A stretch of 64,000 nt of DNA from CAYPNP01 sp964412195 (GTDB lineage: Bacteria > Acidobacteriota > JAAYUB01). Where the stretch lies: assembly GCA_964412195.1 (NCBI GenBank), contig CAYPNP010000006.1:1-64000 (forward strand), written 5' to 3'. A program made the translations under genes and the position numbers. The notes under the pieces are model-generated. The model worked only from the letters and a program-made list of their open reading frames with translations. It did not search any database and was not told where the DNA came from. Below, piece after piece: positions 7,449-15,403 of this stretch (position 1 is the first letter of the stretch; each line of letters opens with the position of its first letter).

Positions 7449-8732
7449 TTATTCCACGTTAAACCGGTGAAACCGCTTCTTGCCGGCTTTGATCAGGAGG
7501 GAACCGTCGGCCAGGTCGGCCAGGGTCAGGCGGCAGGGGCCCGCCTCGATCCGGCGGCCGTTGACCGTCACGCCGCCCTGCTGGACGAGGCGCTTGGCCT
7601 CCCCCTTGGACGGCGCCAATCCGGCGTCCACCAGCAGCTGGATCAGGTCCGCGCCCGCTTCCAGAACACCCTTGGGCAGCGTCGTGCTGGGGATGATGTC
7701 CTCCGCGGCCACCTGGATTATCGCAATCTCCGAGGAAGTGGGCACCTCCCCGCGCGGGTCGGCCGTGCCGAACTGGTTCACCGCCGACGTGTACGCCTGG
7801 ACCGCCTTTTCCCGGCCGTGCGTCAGCCGGGTGGCCTCGAACGCCAGGATCTCCTTGGCCCGGTTGAGCAGCGGCGGCTGAAGCGCCCCGAGCCGCTTGA
7901 TCTCGTCCATGGGCAGGAAGGTGAAGAACGCCAGGTAGCGCGCCACGTCGGCGTCCTCGGTGTTGCGGAAGAACTGGTAGTAGTCGAAGACGGACGTGCG
8001 CGCCTCGTCCAGCCACACGGCGCCGGCGGCGGTTTTCCCGAACTTCTGCCCGCTGGCGTTGAGGAGCAGCGGGAACGTCACGCCGTAGGCCGGCCGGTTC
8101 AGCTTGCGTCGGATCAGGTCCGTGCCGGCCACGATGTTGCCCCACTGGTCCTGCCCGCCCATCTGCAGCGGGCAGTTGTGGTCGCGGGCCAGGACGTAGA
8201 AGTCGTAGGCCTGCAGCAGCTGGTAGTTGAACTCCAGGAAGGACAGGCCGGTCTCCAGGCGGATCTTGTAGGACTCGGCCGTGAGCATCCGGTTGACGCT
8301 GAAGTGCCGGCCGAAGTCCCGCAGGAATTCGATGTAGTTCAGCTGCAGCAGCCAGTCGGCGTTATTCAGCATGATCGCCCGGCCGTCTTCGAAGGACAGG
8401 TACCGGGCAAACTGGGTCTGCATCGCCGCGGCGTTGGCGCGGATCAGCTCCAGTGTCATCATCTGGCGCATCTCGGTTTTGCCGCTCGGGTCGCCCACCA
8501 TGGCCGTACCCGCTCCCATGATGACGATGGGGCGGTGGCCGGCGCGCTGCATGTGGGCCATGGCCATGATGGGCACCAGGCTGCCGGCGTGCAGGCTGGT
8601 GGCGGTGGGATCGAAGCCCACGTAGAAGGAGATCTTCTCCCGCTCCAGCAGCTCCCGCAGCGCTTCCTCTTCCGTGGCCTGGTAGACGAAGCCGCGCTCC
8701 ACCAGCAAGTCGTACACGTTCTGCCCGCTCAT
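7449..8732 (-). CDS. tyrS: Tyrosyl-tRNA synthetase
   Basis: Class I synthetase charging tRNA-Tyr. The Rossmann core shows the HIGH-equivalent in FDPTATSLHAGS, the tyrosine pocket signatures YQLLQAYDF and QMGGQDQWGNI, the KMSKS-equivalent as KFGKT, and a C-terminal S4-like RNA-binding domain (PSKGEAKRLVQQGGVTVNG). About 427 residues, normal. The ATG at 8732 is preferred to one 15 bp upstream because GGGAGAGAG sits just before it. No T-box leader was recognised upstream; a TATAAT lies at 8764-8769 on the minus strand. Stands alone between repeat blocks. Confidence 0.97.
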   Translation of the reverse strand: MSGQNVYDLLVERGFVYQATEEEALRELLEREKISFYVGFDPTATSLHAGSLVPIMAMAHMQRAGHRPIVIMGAGTAMVGDPSGKTEMRQMMTLELIRANAAAMQTQFARYLSFEDGRAIMLNNADWLLQLNYIEFLRDFGRHFSVNRMLTAESYKIRLETGLSFLEFNYQLLQAYDFYVLARDHNCPLQMGGQDQWGNIVAGTDLIRRKLNRPAYGVTFPLLLNASGQKFGKTAAGAVWLDEARTSVFDYYQFFRNTEDADVARYLAFFTFLPMDEIKRLGALQPPLLNRAKEILAFEATRLTHGREKAVQAYTSAVNQFGTADPRGEVPTSSEIAIIQVAAEDIIPSTTLPKGVLEAGADLIQLLVDAGLAPSKGEAKRLVQQGGVTVNGRRIEAGPCRLTLADLADGSLLIKAGKKRFHRFNVE

Positions 8733-8789
8733 GACGCTCTCTCCCATGAAAAATCAGCCGCTTATTATAGCCGAAATCCGGGATTTCAT

Positions 8790-8950
8790 AACAGAAAGAC
8801 GCGGATGAACGCGGATGGCAAATCGATGGATCCGCGATAATCCGCGCAAATCCGCGTCAAATCAATCCGCCTGATTTGGACCAGGCAAATAAAGAAGCAC
8901 GCCGATCCCGATGGATCGGCGTGAATCAGATGGTATGGCTTTGCGCTCTT
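8790..8950. repeat. Short-word repeat block (GCGGATGAAC / ATCCGCG type)
   Basis: No gene. Contains GACGCGGATGAACGCGGATG facing ATCCGCGATAATCCGCGCAA and AATCCGCGTCAAATC, then GATCGGCGTGAATCAGATGG and a GCTCTTGGCGCCTTTGCGG word that abuts the end of the SPFH gene. Same style as the other intergenic repeat blocks. Confidence 0.65.
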
Positions 8951-8963
8951 GGCGCCTTTGCGG

Positions 8964-10070
8964 TCAGATTTTCTCCCCGCAGCCGGAGCAGAACTTCGCC
9001 CCGGGCTCGTTGGCCTTGCCGCACTTCGGACAGGCCGCCTTCCCCAGCGGCGCGCCGCAGCCGGAGCAGAACTTCGCGTCCGCGGCGTTGGCGGCCTGGC
9101 ACTTCGGGCACGGTTCGAGGGCCAGCGACGCCCCGCAAGCGGAGCAGAACTTCGCGCCCGGCGTGTTGGCGGCCTTGCACTTCGGGCAGGCCACCGCGGC
9201 CCCCGCGGCCGCGGCCCCGGCGGCCCCGGCCTGCATGGACTGCTGGATCATGCCCGGCATCATCATGCCAAAGCCGGCGCCCATGCCCAGGCCGACGCCC
9301 GCGCCGGCGGCGCCGCCCGACTGCTCGGCGGCCTTCTCCACCGCCTTGGCGGTCTTGAACTGCATGAAGCGGTTCAGGTCCCCCACCGCGCCCATGCCGG
9401 CCCGCTCGTCGATCATCTTCTGGACTTCCTCCGGCGGCGTCACGGCCGTCACGAAGAAGTCCACCAGCTCCAGGCCGTACTTGCCGAAGTCGTCGTTGAC
9501 GCGGGACTTGCCGGCCAGCGCGAGCTCGTCGTAGTAGCGCGGCAGGTCGAAGATGCTCTTCAGGTTCTCGCCCAGCACGTCGTTGAGCCGCGCCACGATC
9601 AGGTCGCGGAAGTAGTCCTCGATCCCGGCCGTGGTGTAGACGCCCCGCGTGCCGGCCACCTCGGCCACGAACAGCCGCGGGTCGCGCACCTTCACCGAGT
9701 ACTTGCCGAAGGCGCGCAGGCGCACCATGGCCAGGTCCTGGTCCCGGAAGACGATGGGTTCCTTGGTGCCCCACTTCATGTCCAGGAAGGTCTGCAGGCT
9801 GACGAAGTAGACCTGCGCCCGGAACGGCGACTGCCCGCCGAAGGGCAGGTTCACCAGCTTGTTCAGCAGCGGGATGTTCTGGGTGGTCAGGGTGTGGCGG
9901 CCGGTCAGAAACGTGTCCAAAGCCTTGCCGTCCCGGAAGAAGACGGCGGCCTGGTTTTCCTGGACGATCAGCTGGGCGCCGATCTTGATGTCGGCCGAGC
10001 CGCTGTCGGGCCAGCGGTGGACGATTTCCCGGCCGGTGGGATCAAAGAACTGGATCACTTCCAACGCCAT
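8964..10070 (-). CDS. SPFH-domain protein with three C-terminal zinc ribbons
   Basis: A 368-residue protein. The N-terminal about 230 residues match the SPFH/virion-core-like family (B. subtilis YdjI type): HRWPDSGSADIKIGAQLIVQ spread over the start, then FRAQVYFVS and RAFGKYSVKVRDP, with IEDYFRDLIV before a helix. A Gly/Ala/Met-rich linker (about 245-300) leads to three tandem zinc ribbons, each with CPKC and CSACG or CSGCG pairs. No signal peptide or clear membrane segment. In known relatives the SPFH part assembles on membranes; the ribbons probably bind protein or nucleic acid. The next gene downstream of it in the upstream direction (10102-10629) is a likely partner in the same operon. 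Confidence 0.85.
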   Translation of the reverse strand: MALEVIQFFDPTGREIVHRWPDSGSADIKIGAQLIVQENQAAVFFRDGKALDTFLTGRHTLTTQNIPLLNKLVNLPFGGQSPFRAQVYFVSLQTFLDMKWGTKEPIVFRDQDLAMVRLRAFGKYSVKVRDPRLFVAEVAGTRGVYTTAGIEDYFRDLIVARLNDVLGENLKSIFDLPRYYDELALAGKSRVNDDFGKYGLELVDFFVTAVTPPEEVQKMIDERAGMGAVGDLNRFMQFKTAKAVEKAAEQSGGAAGAGVGLGMGAGFGMMMPGMIQQSMQAGAAGAAAAGAAVACPKCKAANTPGAKFCSACGASLALEPCPKCQAANAADAKFCSGCGAPLGKAACPKCGKANEPGAKFCSGCGEKI

Positions 10071-10101
10071 GGTTCACCTCTTCTTTCGATTTCTTCGGCG
10101 C

Positions 10102-10629
10102 TCAGGAGGTCTTCCGGCCTTCCACCGCCGCGTCGCGATCGTCCAGGCGGGCGTCCAGCGCCCGCAGGCGGGTCTGCAGGGCCTCCACCTCCAGGGCGAA
10201 GGCAGACTCGTTGCCGGACCCCGCGGCCAGGGCCGCGATCTGGTCCACCAGCTCGTCCACCTCCCGCAGCAGGGACGCGTCGAAGGCGTAGAGCCGGTCC
10301 AGCTCGGCCGTGCCGACCTTGGCCGCGTCGAAGAAGCCGCTGTAGCCGTGGCGGGCGAAGCGGACGCGGCCCTCCAGCTTCTCCAGCTGGTTGGCCACCG
10401 GGTTGAGCCGCTGCAGCCAGGACAGGCAGCCGGTGTTCGTCAGCATCAGGATCCGCTCGTTGAGACGCCGCTTGGCCTCCGCCAGCCGGCCGGCCAGGTG
10501 CTGCCGCAGCAGGTGGTCGGCCTCGCGGCGGTGTTCCTTCTCCAGGTAGCCCTGGAAGCCGGGGATCTTGAGCAGGATTTGCTCCAGCCAGTTCCGCTGG
10601 CCGGACAGCTTGTCGCGCAGATCATCCAT
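10102..10629 (-). CDS. Coiled-coil partner of the SPFH protein
   Basis: A 175-residue, mostly helical protein beginning with the motif LLKIPGFQGYLEKEHRREAD and continuing with heptad-like helices; no signal peptide or membrane segment. It precedes the SPFH/zinc-ribbon gene by 31 bp on the same strand, so the two are probably one operon. This resembles the layout of SPFH genes next to small coiled-coil, PspA-like proteins, but I do not recognise a named family. A scaffold or membrane-stress role is inference from context only. Confidence 0.65.
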   Translation of the reverse strand: MDDLRDKLSGQRNWLEQILLKIPGFQGYLEKEHRREADHLLRQHLAGRLAEAKRRLNERILMLTNTGCLSWLQRLNPVANQLEKLEGRVRFARHGYSGFFDAAKVGTAELDRLYAFDASLLREVDELVDQIAALAAGSGNESAFALEVEALQTRLRALDARLDDRDAAVEGRKTS

Positions 10630-10697
10630 GGTTGCTCCTTGCGCTCGATTTCGGGTCTATTGTTTGCCGGGGCGGCCGCGCATACCAGCGCCGCGGA

Positions 10698-11987
10698 CTA
10701 AATGACGGTGTTGTCCGGCACCGTCGCGTTCTTGGGGATGATGACGATGCCATCGTGGATGACGTACTGGTCGCACTCGTAGTTCTGCACGTTGTTGATG
10801 TTCAGGATCTGGACGTTGTTCCCGACGCGGCAGTTCTTGTCCAGGATGGCCCGCTTGATGGTGCAGTAGTTGCCGATGCCGATGTCCGGCCGCTGCAGGC
10901 GGCGGTTCTCGTTGAGATCGTCGGTGTCCTCGTAGAAGTCGGCGCCCATGATCAGCGACTCGCGGACCTCGGTGCCGCTGCCGATCCGGCTGCGGATGCC
11001 GACGATGGAGTTCCAGATCAGCGCGCCGCTCAGGATGCAGCCCTCGGCCACCGACGAGCTGTGGATCTGGCAACGGAAGATCTTGGACGAGGGCAGGAAC
11101 CGGGCGTGGGTGTAGATGGGGTTGACCGGATCGTAGAACTCGAACTCGGGATTGGCCTTGGTCATCTCCAGATTGGCCAGGAAGAACGACCTGATCGTCC
11201 CGATGTCGGACCAGTAGCCGTCGAAGGGGTAGCTGAATACCCGCCGGGCGCGGATGGCGTCCGGGATGATGTCCTTGCCGAAGTCGTTGAAGCGCTCGTG
11301 CTCCAGCATCGCCTCCAGGATCTCGGTGCGGAACAGGTAGATGCCCATGGAGGCGAGGAACGGCTTGGCCGCCAGGATCGGCTGGAAGTGCGCCGGCAGG
11401 CCGATGCGCTCCCCCTCGGTTACCCGCAGGTTGTCCAGCTTGTCGGGGCCGGGCTTCTCGACGAAGTCCATGATCCGGCTGTTGGGGTCCACCTTCATGA
11501 TGCCGAAGCCGGCGGTTTCCGACTCGTGCACCGGGATGGTGGCCACGGTCACGTCCGCCCGCTTCTCCTCATGGAAGCGCAGGAACGCGCCCAGGTCCAT
11601 GCGGTAGAGCTGGTCGCCCGACAGGATCAGGATGTTGGCCGGATTGTAGGTGGTGAAGTGGCGGAAGCACTTGCGGACGGCATCGGCGGTGCCCTGGAAC
11701 CAGTCGCGCGACTCGAAGGTCTGCTCGGCCGCCAGGATGTCCACGAAGCCCTCGGAGAACATGTCGAAGTGGAAGGTCTGGGTGACGTGGCGGTTGAGCG
11801 ACTCGGAGTTGAACTGCGTCAGCACGAAGATCTTGCGGATGCCCGAGTTGAGGCAGTTGCTGATGGGGATGTCGATCAGCCGGTACTTGCCCGCCAGCGG
11901 CACCGCCGGTTTGGAGCGGTGCTTGGTCAGCGGATACAGGCGGGCGCCCTGCCCTCCACCCAGGATGATGGCGATCAGGTCTTTCAT
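10698..11987 (-). CDS. glgC: Glucose-1-phosphate adenylyltransferase
   Basis: Makes ADP-glucose from ATP and glucose-1-phosphate for glycogen synthesis. N-terminal nucleotidyltransferase with GGGQGARLYPLTKHRSKPA, the GDQLYRMD motif, glucose-1-phosphate-binding region with GFGIMKVD and FVEKP, and a C-terminal left-handed beta-helix of hexapeptide repeats. 429 residues, typical. It is monocistronic here, with a TTGGTT-17-TATAAT promoter just upstream. No glgA or glgB appears in the window, so the rest of the pathway must be elsewhere. Confidence 0.96.
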   Translation of the reverse strand: MKDLIAIILGGGQGARLYPLTKHRSKPAVPLAGKYRLIDIPISNCLNSGIRKIFVLTQFNSESLNRHVTQTFHFDMFSEGFVDILAAEQTFESRDWFQGTADAVRKCFRHFTTYNPANILILSGDQLYRMDLGAFLRFHEEKRADVTVATIPVHESETAGFGIMKVDPNSRIMDFVEKPGPDKLDNLRVTEGERIGLPAHFQPILAAKPFLASMGIYLFRTEILEAMLEHERFNDFGKDIIPDAIRARRVFSYPFDGYWSDIGTIRSFFLANLEMTKANPEFEFYDPVNPIYTHARFLPSSKIFRCQIHSSSVAEGCILSGALIWNSIVGIRSRIGSGTEVRESLIMGADFYEDTDDLNENRRLQRPDIGIGNYCTIKRAILDKNCRVGNNVQILNINNVQNYECDQYVIHDGIVIIPKNATVPDNTVI

Positions 11988-12016
11988 GGGATCTCCCGAC
12001 GGAGTATTTCGATCCC

Positions 12017-12045
12017 ATTATAAATTGTCCATCCGTTGGAACCAA
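12017..12045 (-). promoter_or_regulatory. Promoter of glgC
   Basis: On the minus strand TTGGTT (12040-12045), 17 bp, then TATAAT (12017-12022), about 30 bp before the glgC ATG. Confidence 0.6.
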
Positions 12046-12049
12046 GGGA

Positions 12050-12391
12050 TTATCGAGGATCGAGACGGGCGGGAAACCGGACACCCGGGCTTCCGGCGGG
12101 ATCCGGAACCGCTCTCAGCGCGCCCACGACGTCGCGGAGCCGTTTGCCGGGGACGAAGCGGGGCCGCTTCCGGGAGGGCAGGACGATCTCTGCGCCGGTC
12201 CGGGGGTGGAGGATGCGCCGGCCGCGGCGGCGCACCGTCCGGAAGGATCCCACGCCGCGCACCGACACGGACTCGCCCGCTTCGAGCGCCGACGCCACGC
12301 CTTCGGCGAAGCTGCGCAGCGCCGCCCGCGCCTCCGCCCGGCCGAGGCCGGACTCCGCGGCGATGTGGCGTTCCAGGTCCCGCGTGTTCAT
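12050..12391 (-). CDS. HU/IHF-family DNA-binding protein
   Basis: A 113-residue protein with the HU/IHF fold: an N-terminal helical part (TRDLERHIAAESGLGRAEAR), the strand motif VSVRGVGSFRTVRRRGR and the arm segment HPRTGAEIVLPSRKRPRF, where the Pro between arms normally intercalates into DNA. It is slightly longer than canonical HU (about 90), with a C-terminal tail rich in Pro/Arg. It lies 37 bp after the ribB-type gene on the same strand. A second HU/IHF relative lies at the far end of the window, so at least two paralogues exist. Confidence 0.88.
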   Translation of the reverse strand: MNTRDLERHIAAESGLGRAEARAALRSFAEGVASALEAGESVSVRGVGSFRTVRRRGRRILHPRTGAEIVLPSRKRPRFVPGKRLRDVVGALRAVPDPAGSPGVRFPARLDPR

Positions 12392-12428
12392 GGGGCTGCC
12401 TCCCGAAAGAAATGAAAGCCGGCGGCTC

Positions 12429-13571
12429 TCAGCCCCGCGGCGTCAGGGTGTGGACGTCCACCTCGCCGACGATGTCGAGGCCGTAGCCATGGAGGGCCGA
12501 GAATTTCCGATGGCGGCCCGTCAGGAGGATGATCCGCTTGAGGCCGAGCTGGTTCAGGATCTGGGCGCCCACGCCATAGTGCTTCGGGTCTTCGGCGCGG
12601 TACAGGTCGTCGCTGTAGGAGTGGCCGGGCGCGGACGGTCTCTCCCGGCAGGCCCGGATCTCGCTCACCAGGCGCTCGCCGTCGTCCTCCAGGCGCAGGT
12701 AAAGCACCACCCCGCGGCCCTGCTCGGCGATCAGCCGGAGGCAGGCGCGGAGGTAGCCGCCGGTGGGGTTGCGCTCGGATAGGAACACGTCGCCCGGAAT
12801 GGACTGGGTGTGCACCCGGACATAGACCGGCTCGCCGCCGGCGACGTCCCCCTTCACCAGCGCCAGGTGGGTCTTGTGGTCGAGCCGGTTGCGGAAGACC
12901 ACGGCGGTGAAGCGGCCGAACTCCGTGGCCAGCTCCGCGCGCTCCACCTCCTGGATCAGCGTCTCCGTCCGCAGCCGGTACTGGATCAGCTCGGCGATGG
13001 TGATGATCCTCAGGCCGAACTGCGCGGAGAACTCCTCCAATTGGGGCATCCGGGCCATGGTCCCGTCTTCGTTCATGATCTCGCAGATGACGCCGGCGGG
13101 GTAGAGCCCGGCGATGCGCGCCAGGTCCACCGCGGCTTCGGTCTGGCCGGCCCGCTCCAGTACGCCGCCGGGGCGGCTGCGCAGCGGGAAGACGTGGCCG
13201 GGGCGGGCCAGGTCGGCGGGGCGGGTGCGCGGATCGATGGCGGTGAGGATCGTCGTCGCCCGGTCGGCCGCGGAGATGCCGGTGGTGACCTGGCGGCGGG
13301 CCTCGACGGAAACGGTAAAAGCGGTACCGAAGTTGGAGGTGTTCTCCGAGACCATGAGCGGGATCTGCAGCTCGTCCAAGCGCTCCGGCGTCATGGGCAG
13401 GCAGATCAGCCCCCGCCCGTGTCGCGCCATGAAATTGACCGCTTCGGGGGTGACCTTCTCCGCGGCCAGGGTCAGGTCGCCCTCGTTCTCGCGGTCCTCG
13501 TCGTCGGCCACGATGACGATCTTTCCGGCGCGGATGTCTTCCAGGGCGTCTTCGATCCGGCTCAGCGGCAT
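12429..13571 (-). CDS. ribB: 3,4-dihydroxy-2-butanone-4-phosphate synthase fused to a degenerate GTP cyclohydrolase II domain (RibBX-like)
   Basis: N-terminal RibB domain (about 1-205) with DDEDRENEGDL, GRGLICLP and NFGTAFTVS; it makes the four-carbon precursor of riboflavin from ribulose-5-phosphate. The His of the E. coli GHTE motif is Gln here (RAGQTEAAVDL). The C-terminal about 175 residues align in length with RibA but lack its zinc Cys set: the region equivalent to HSECLTGD..GS.RCDCG reads HTQSIPGDVFLSERNPTGG, and the catalytic YxxQEGR reads YLRLEDD. GTP cyclohydrolase activity is therefore very unlikely, and an intact ribA lies at 45.5 kb. Start ATG at 13571, not the longer frame, has an AAGGG site and follows a TTGCAA-16-TACAAT promoter. 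No FMN riboswitch recognised. Confidence 0.93.
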   Translation of the reverse strand: MPLSRIEDALEDIRAGKIVIVADDEDRENEGDLTLAAEKVTPEAVNFMARHGRGLICLPMTPERLDELQIPLMVSENTSNFGTAFTVSVEARRQVTTGISAADRATTILTAIDPRTRPADLARPGHVFPLRSRPGGVLERAGQTEAAVDLARIAGLYPAGVICEIMNEDGTMARMPQLEEFSAQFGLRIITIAELIQYRLRTETLIQEVERAELATEFGRFTAVVFRNRLDHKTHLALVKGDVAGGEPVYVRVHTQSIPGDVFLSERNPTGGYLRACLRLIAEQGRGVVLYLRLEDDGERLVSEIRACRERPSAPGHSYSDDLYRAEDPKHYGVGAQILNQLGLKRIILLTGRHRKFSALHGYGLDIVGEVDVHTLTPRG

Positions 13572-13606
13572 GGGCGAATCCCTTCTCCTCCCGTCCAAAG
13601 GTTTAG

Positions 13607-13634
13607 ATTGTAATACAGTTGGCGGGGATTGCAA
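13607..13634 (-). promoter_or_regulatory. Promoter of the ribB-type gene
   Basis: Minus strand TTGCAA (13629-13634), 16 bp, TACAAT (13607-13612). It lies upstream of the chosen ATG at 13571 and inside any longer reading frame, which supports the shorter start. Confidence 0.6.
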
Positions 13635-13718
13635 CCCCCAAGCGGCGACGTAGCCCCGGTCCGCCGGCGTAGTCCCGGTCCGCCGGCCCGGGAACAGACC
13701 TTCCGAGAGTGATGGATC

Positions 13719-15233
13719 TCACTCGGTCCGGGAGCTCTCCAATCTAGCGCCATCCGCGGCGGTAGGCAGGTGGAGGGGGATGACGCGGGCCAGCAGGGTG
13801 ACGCCGAACAGGACCATGATCATGCACAGGTGGATGGCGCCCGACCAGAGGGCCAGCTCGGCCAGGTAGTCTCGCATGCCCGGCGGCAGGTCCATCCGCT
13901 CGAGGTAGAAGAGATCCCAGCGTTCCTTGAGCAGTGGGTACCAGGCCACGAAGAACCGGCCGTTCCCGGGCGCGGCCAGGAAGGTAGCGGGCTCGCCGGG
14001 GCGCGGTTCCAGCCCGGCCAGGCTCCCGAGGAGGAGGGCCCCGCCCCGTTCCCGCAGGGCGATGCCGGCCTGGCCGGAGAAGCGCTTCTGGTGCACGTTC
14101 AACGTCTCGATGAGGGCGTCGGCGCGGACCCGCAGCCACAGGGCGCCGGCTTCCCGCCCCCCCGTTCCCGCGATGGGCCGGTGGAGGACCAGGGACCAGG
14201 CGCCCGTGTCATCGCGCCGCAGCAGGATGCCCCGATCGGGCCCGGCCGGCGCCGGATCGTTTCCCGAATCGAATTCCTGCCGTCGCTCCGCCGCGTCCGG
14301 CGCGCCGGCGGCTATGTACTCCAACTGGAGGACATCGGGCTGGCGCTTGAGCACCCCCAGCAGGAAGGCCGGGATCTGCTCCGGCGCCTCCTGCAGGCGG
14401 CGCACCTCCAGGGCGCACACTTCCAGGAGGGCCTGCGTCGACTCCAGGCTCCGGGACAGGGTCTGGCCCAGCGAGGCGTGCCAGCTGGTCCGCTGCAGCA
14501 CCCAGTGCTGCTGCAACAGGGCCCGGCGGTGGGCCATGGTCTGCTGCGCCAGGATCGCCACCAGCAACAGCGGCAGGAGGCACAGGCACAGGGCCAGCAC
14601 CACGCGGCCGCGCTGGCGGAAATACACCAGCCGGGGGCTCCAGCTGCTCCAGCGGTCCTCCAGCAGGAGCCCCAGGTCCTTCGCCTCGCGGGTGGCCACC
14701 CGGAAGAGCGGCTCCCCGGGGAAGATCACCAGCAGGGCATAGTAGAGCCCGTGGACGGCCAGGGACACCCAGGGGGAGTCCGGGGCGACGCCCCAGAAGT
14801 AGAACCGGCCGAAGAAGGCGTAGTACGCGCCGTTGAGCGCCGGCATCGCCAGCAGGGCCCAGAAGAGGTAGGACAGCAGGGGCCGGAGCCTCAGGCGCCG
14901 CGCCCCGGGGAGGAGGCGGGAACGGACCAGCGGCAGAATGGTCCCGTTCATCACCTGCAGCGGCACCGCCACCAGGAACACCCAGAGGGGCAGCTCGCGG
15001 TGCCAGGCAAATGCCGCCGCCCCGGCCAGGATGGGGCTCAGGATGCCACCCCAGACGCCGAAGAGGATCCCGCCCAGGACCACCAGCAGGTAGCTCGGGT
15101 CCAGCAGGACCGGCAGTTTCCCGAAATAGACCCGGATGGGCCCGATGAGGAACCCAGGGAAGAGGAGGGCCGCCCAGATGGTGCTCACCCAGAAAATTTT
15201 CCAGCTGAATTCTCCGATGTGCGGCCTGCGCAT
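13719..15233 (-). CDS. Polytopic membrane protein with an extracytoplasmic sensor-like loop
   Basis: 504 residues. About five or six hydrophobic segments fill residues 15-185 (for example LLVVLGGILFGVWGG), in the style of LytS/MASE-type sensor modules. A further membrane segment (about 205-230) is followed by a 210-residue soluble region with Cache-like character, and a last membrane helix near 465-485. The protein ends there: no histidine kinase, GGDEF or methyl-accepting domain follows. It may be a receptor whose output partner is separate, or a transporter-like sensor. Divergently transcribed from the helical-repeat gene at 15.4 kb. Not recognised by name. Confidence 0.7.
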   Translation of the reverse strand: MRRPHIGEFSWKIFWVSTIWAALLFPGFLIGPIRVYFGKLPVLLDPSYLLVVLGGILFGVWGGILSPILAGAAAFAWHRELPLWVFLVAVPLQVMNGTILPLVRSRLLPGARRLRLRPLLSYLFWALLAMPALNGAYYAFFGRFYFWGVAPDSPWVSLAVHGLYYALLVIFPGEPLFRVATREAKDLGLLLEDRWSSWSPRLVYFRQRGRVVLALCLCLLPLLLVAILAQQTMAHRRALLQQHWVLQRTSWHASLGQTLSRSLESTQALLEVCALEVRRLQEAPEQIPAFLLGVLKRQPDVLQLEYIAAGAPDAAERRQEFDSGNDPAPAGPDRGILLRRDDTGAWSLVLHRPIAGTGGREAGALWLRVRADALIETLNVHQKRFSGQAGIALRERGGALLLGSLAGLEPRPGEPATFLAAPGNGRFFVAWYPLLKERWDLFYLERMDLPPGMRDYLAELALWSGAIHLCMIMVLFGVTLLARVIPLHLPTAADGARLESSRTE

Positions 15234-15300
15234 CCCTTCGAACCCCGCCGATACTGCCGATGTGGTTGAATCCGGAGTAACTTACCAGATTGAGACCCGA

Positions 15301-15329
15301 TTGAAAAGGAAATTCCTGCGTGCTACAAT
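15301..15329 (+). promoter_or_regulatory. Promoter of the helical-repeat gene
   Basis: TTGAAA (15301-15306), 17 bp, TACAAT (15324-15329), about 75 bp before the ATG at 15404. A very good sigma-70 type match. Confidence 0.7.
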
Positions 15330-15403
15330 GCCGGTACCTTTACACAGAGAGTGTGGAGCGCCGGTCAACCGTCCATCCCATCCAATCCATCACGGGAGAC
15401 GAA

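Noticed and set aside
8733..8963. T-box leader for tyrS
   Set aside because: The upstream region has only repeat words and a short distance to the ATG; no T-box core or specifier loop was seen.
10632..12023. 463-codon open frame opposite glgC
   Set aside because: Mirror frame of a well-conserved gene in GC-rich DNA; its protein has the Gly/Arg/Val/Asp bias of an antisense frame and no motif.
12429..13571. Bifunctional RibBA with working GTP cyclohydrolase
   Set aside because: All zinc-ligand cysteines and the EGR motif are missing in the C-terminal half.
13572..13718. FMN riboswitch before the ribB-type gene
   Set aside because: The 147-bp gap contains a plain promoter and no conserved FMN-aptamer blocks that I could recognise; the same holds upstream of ribE and ribA.
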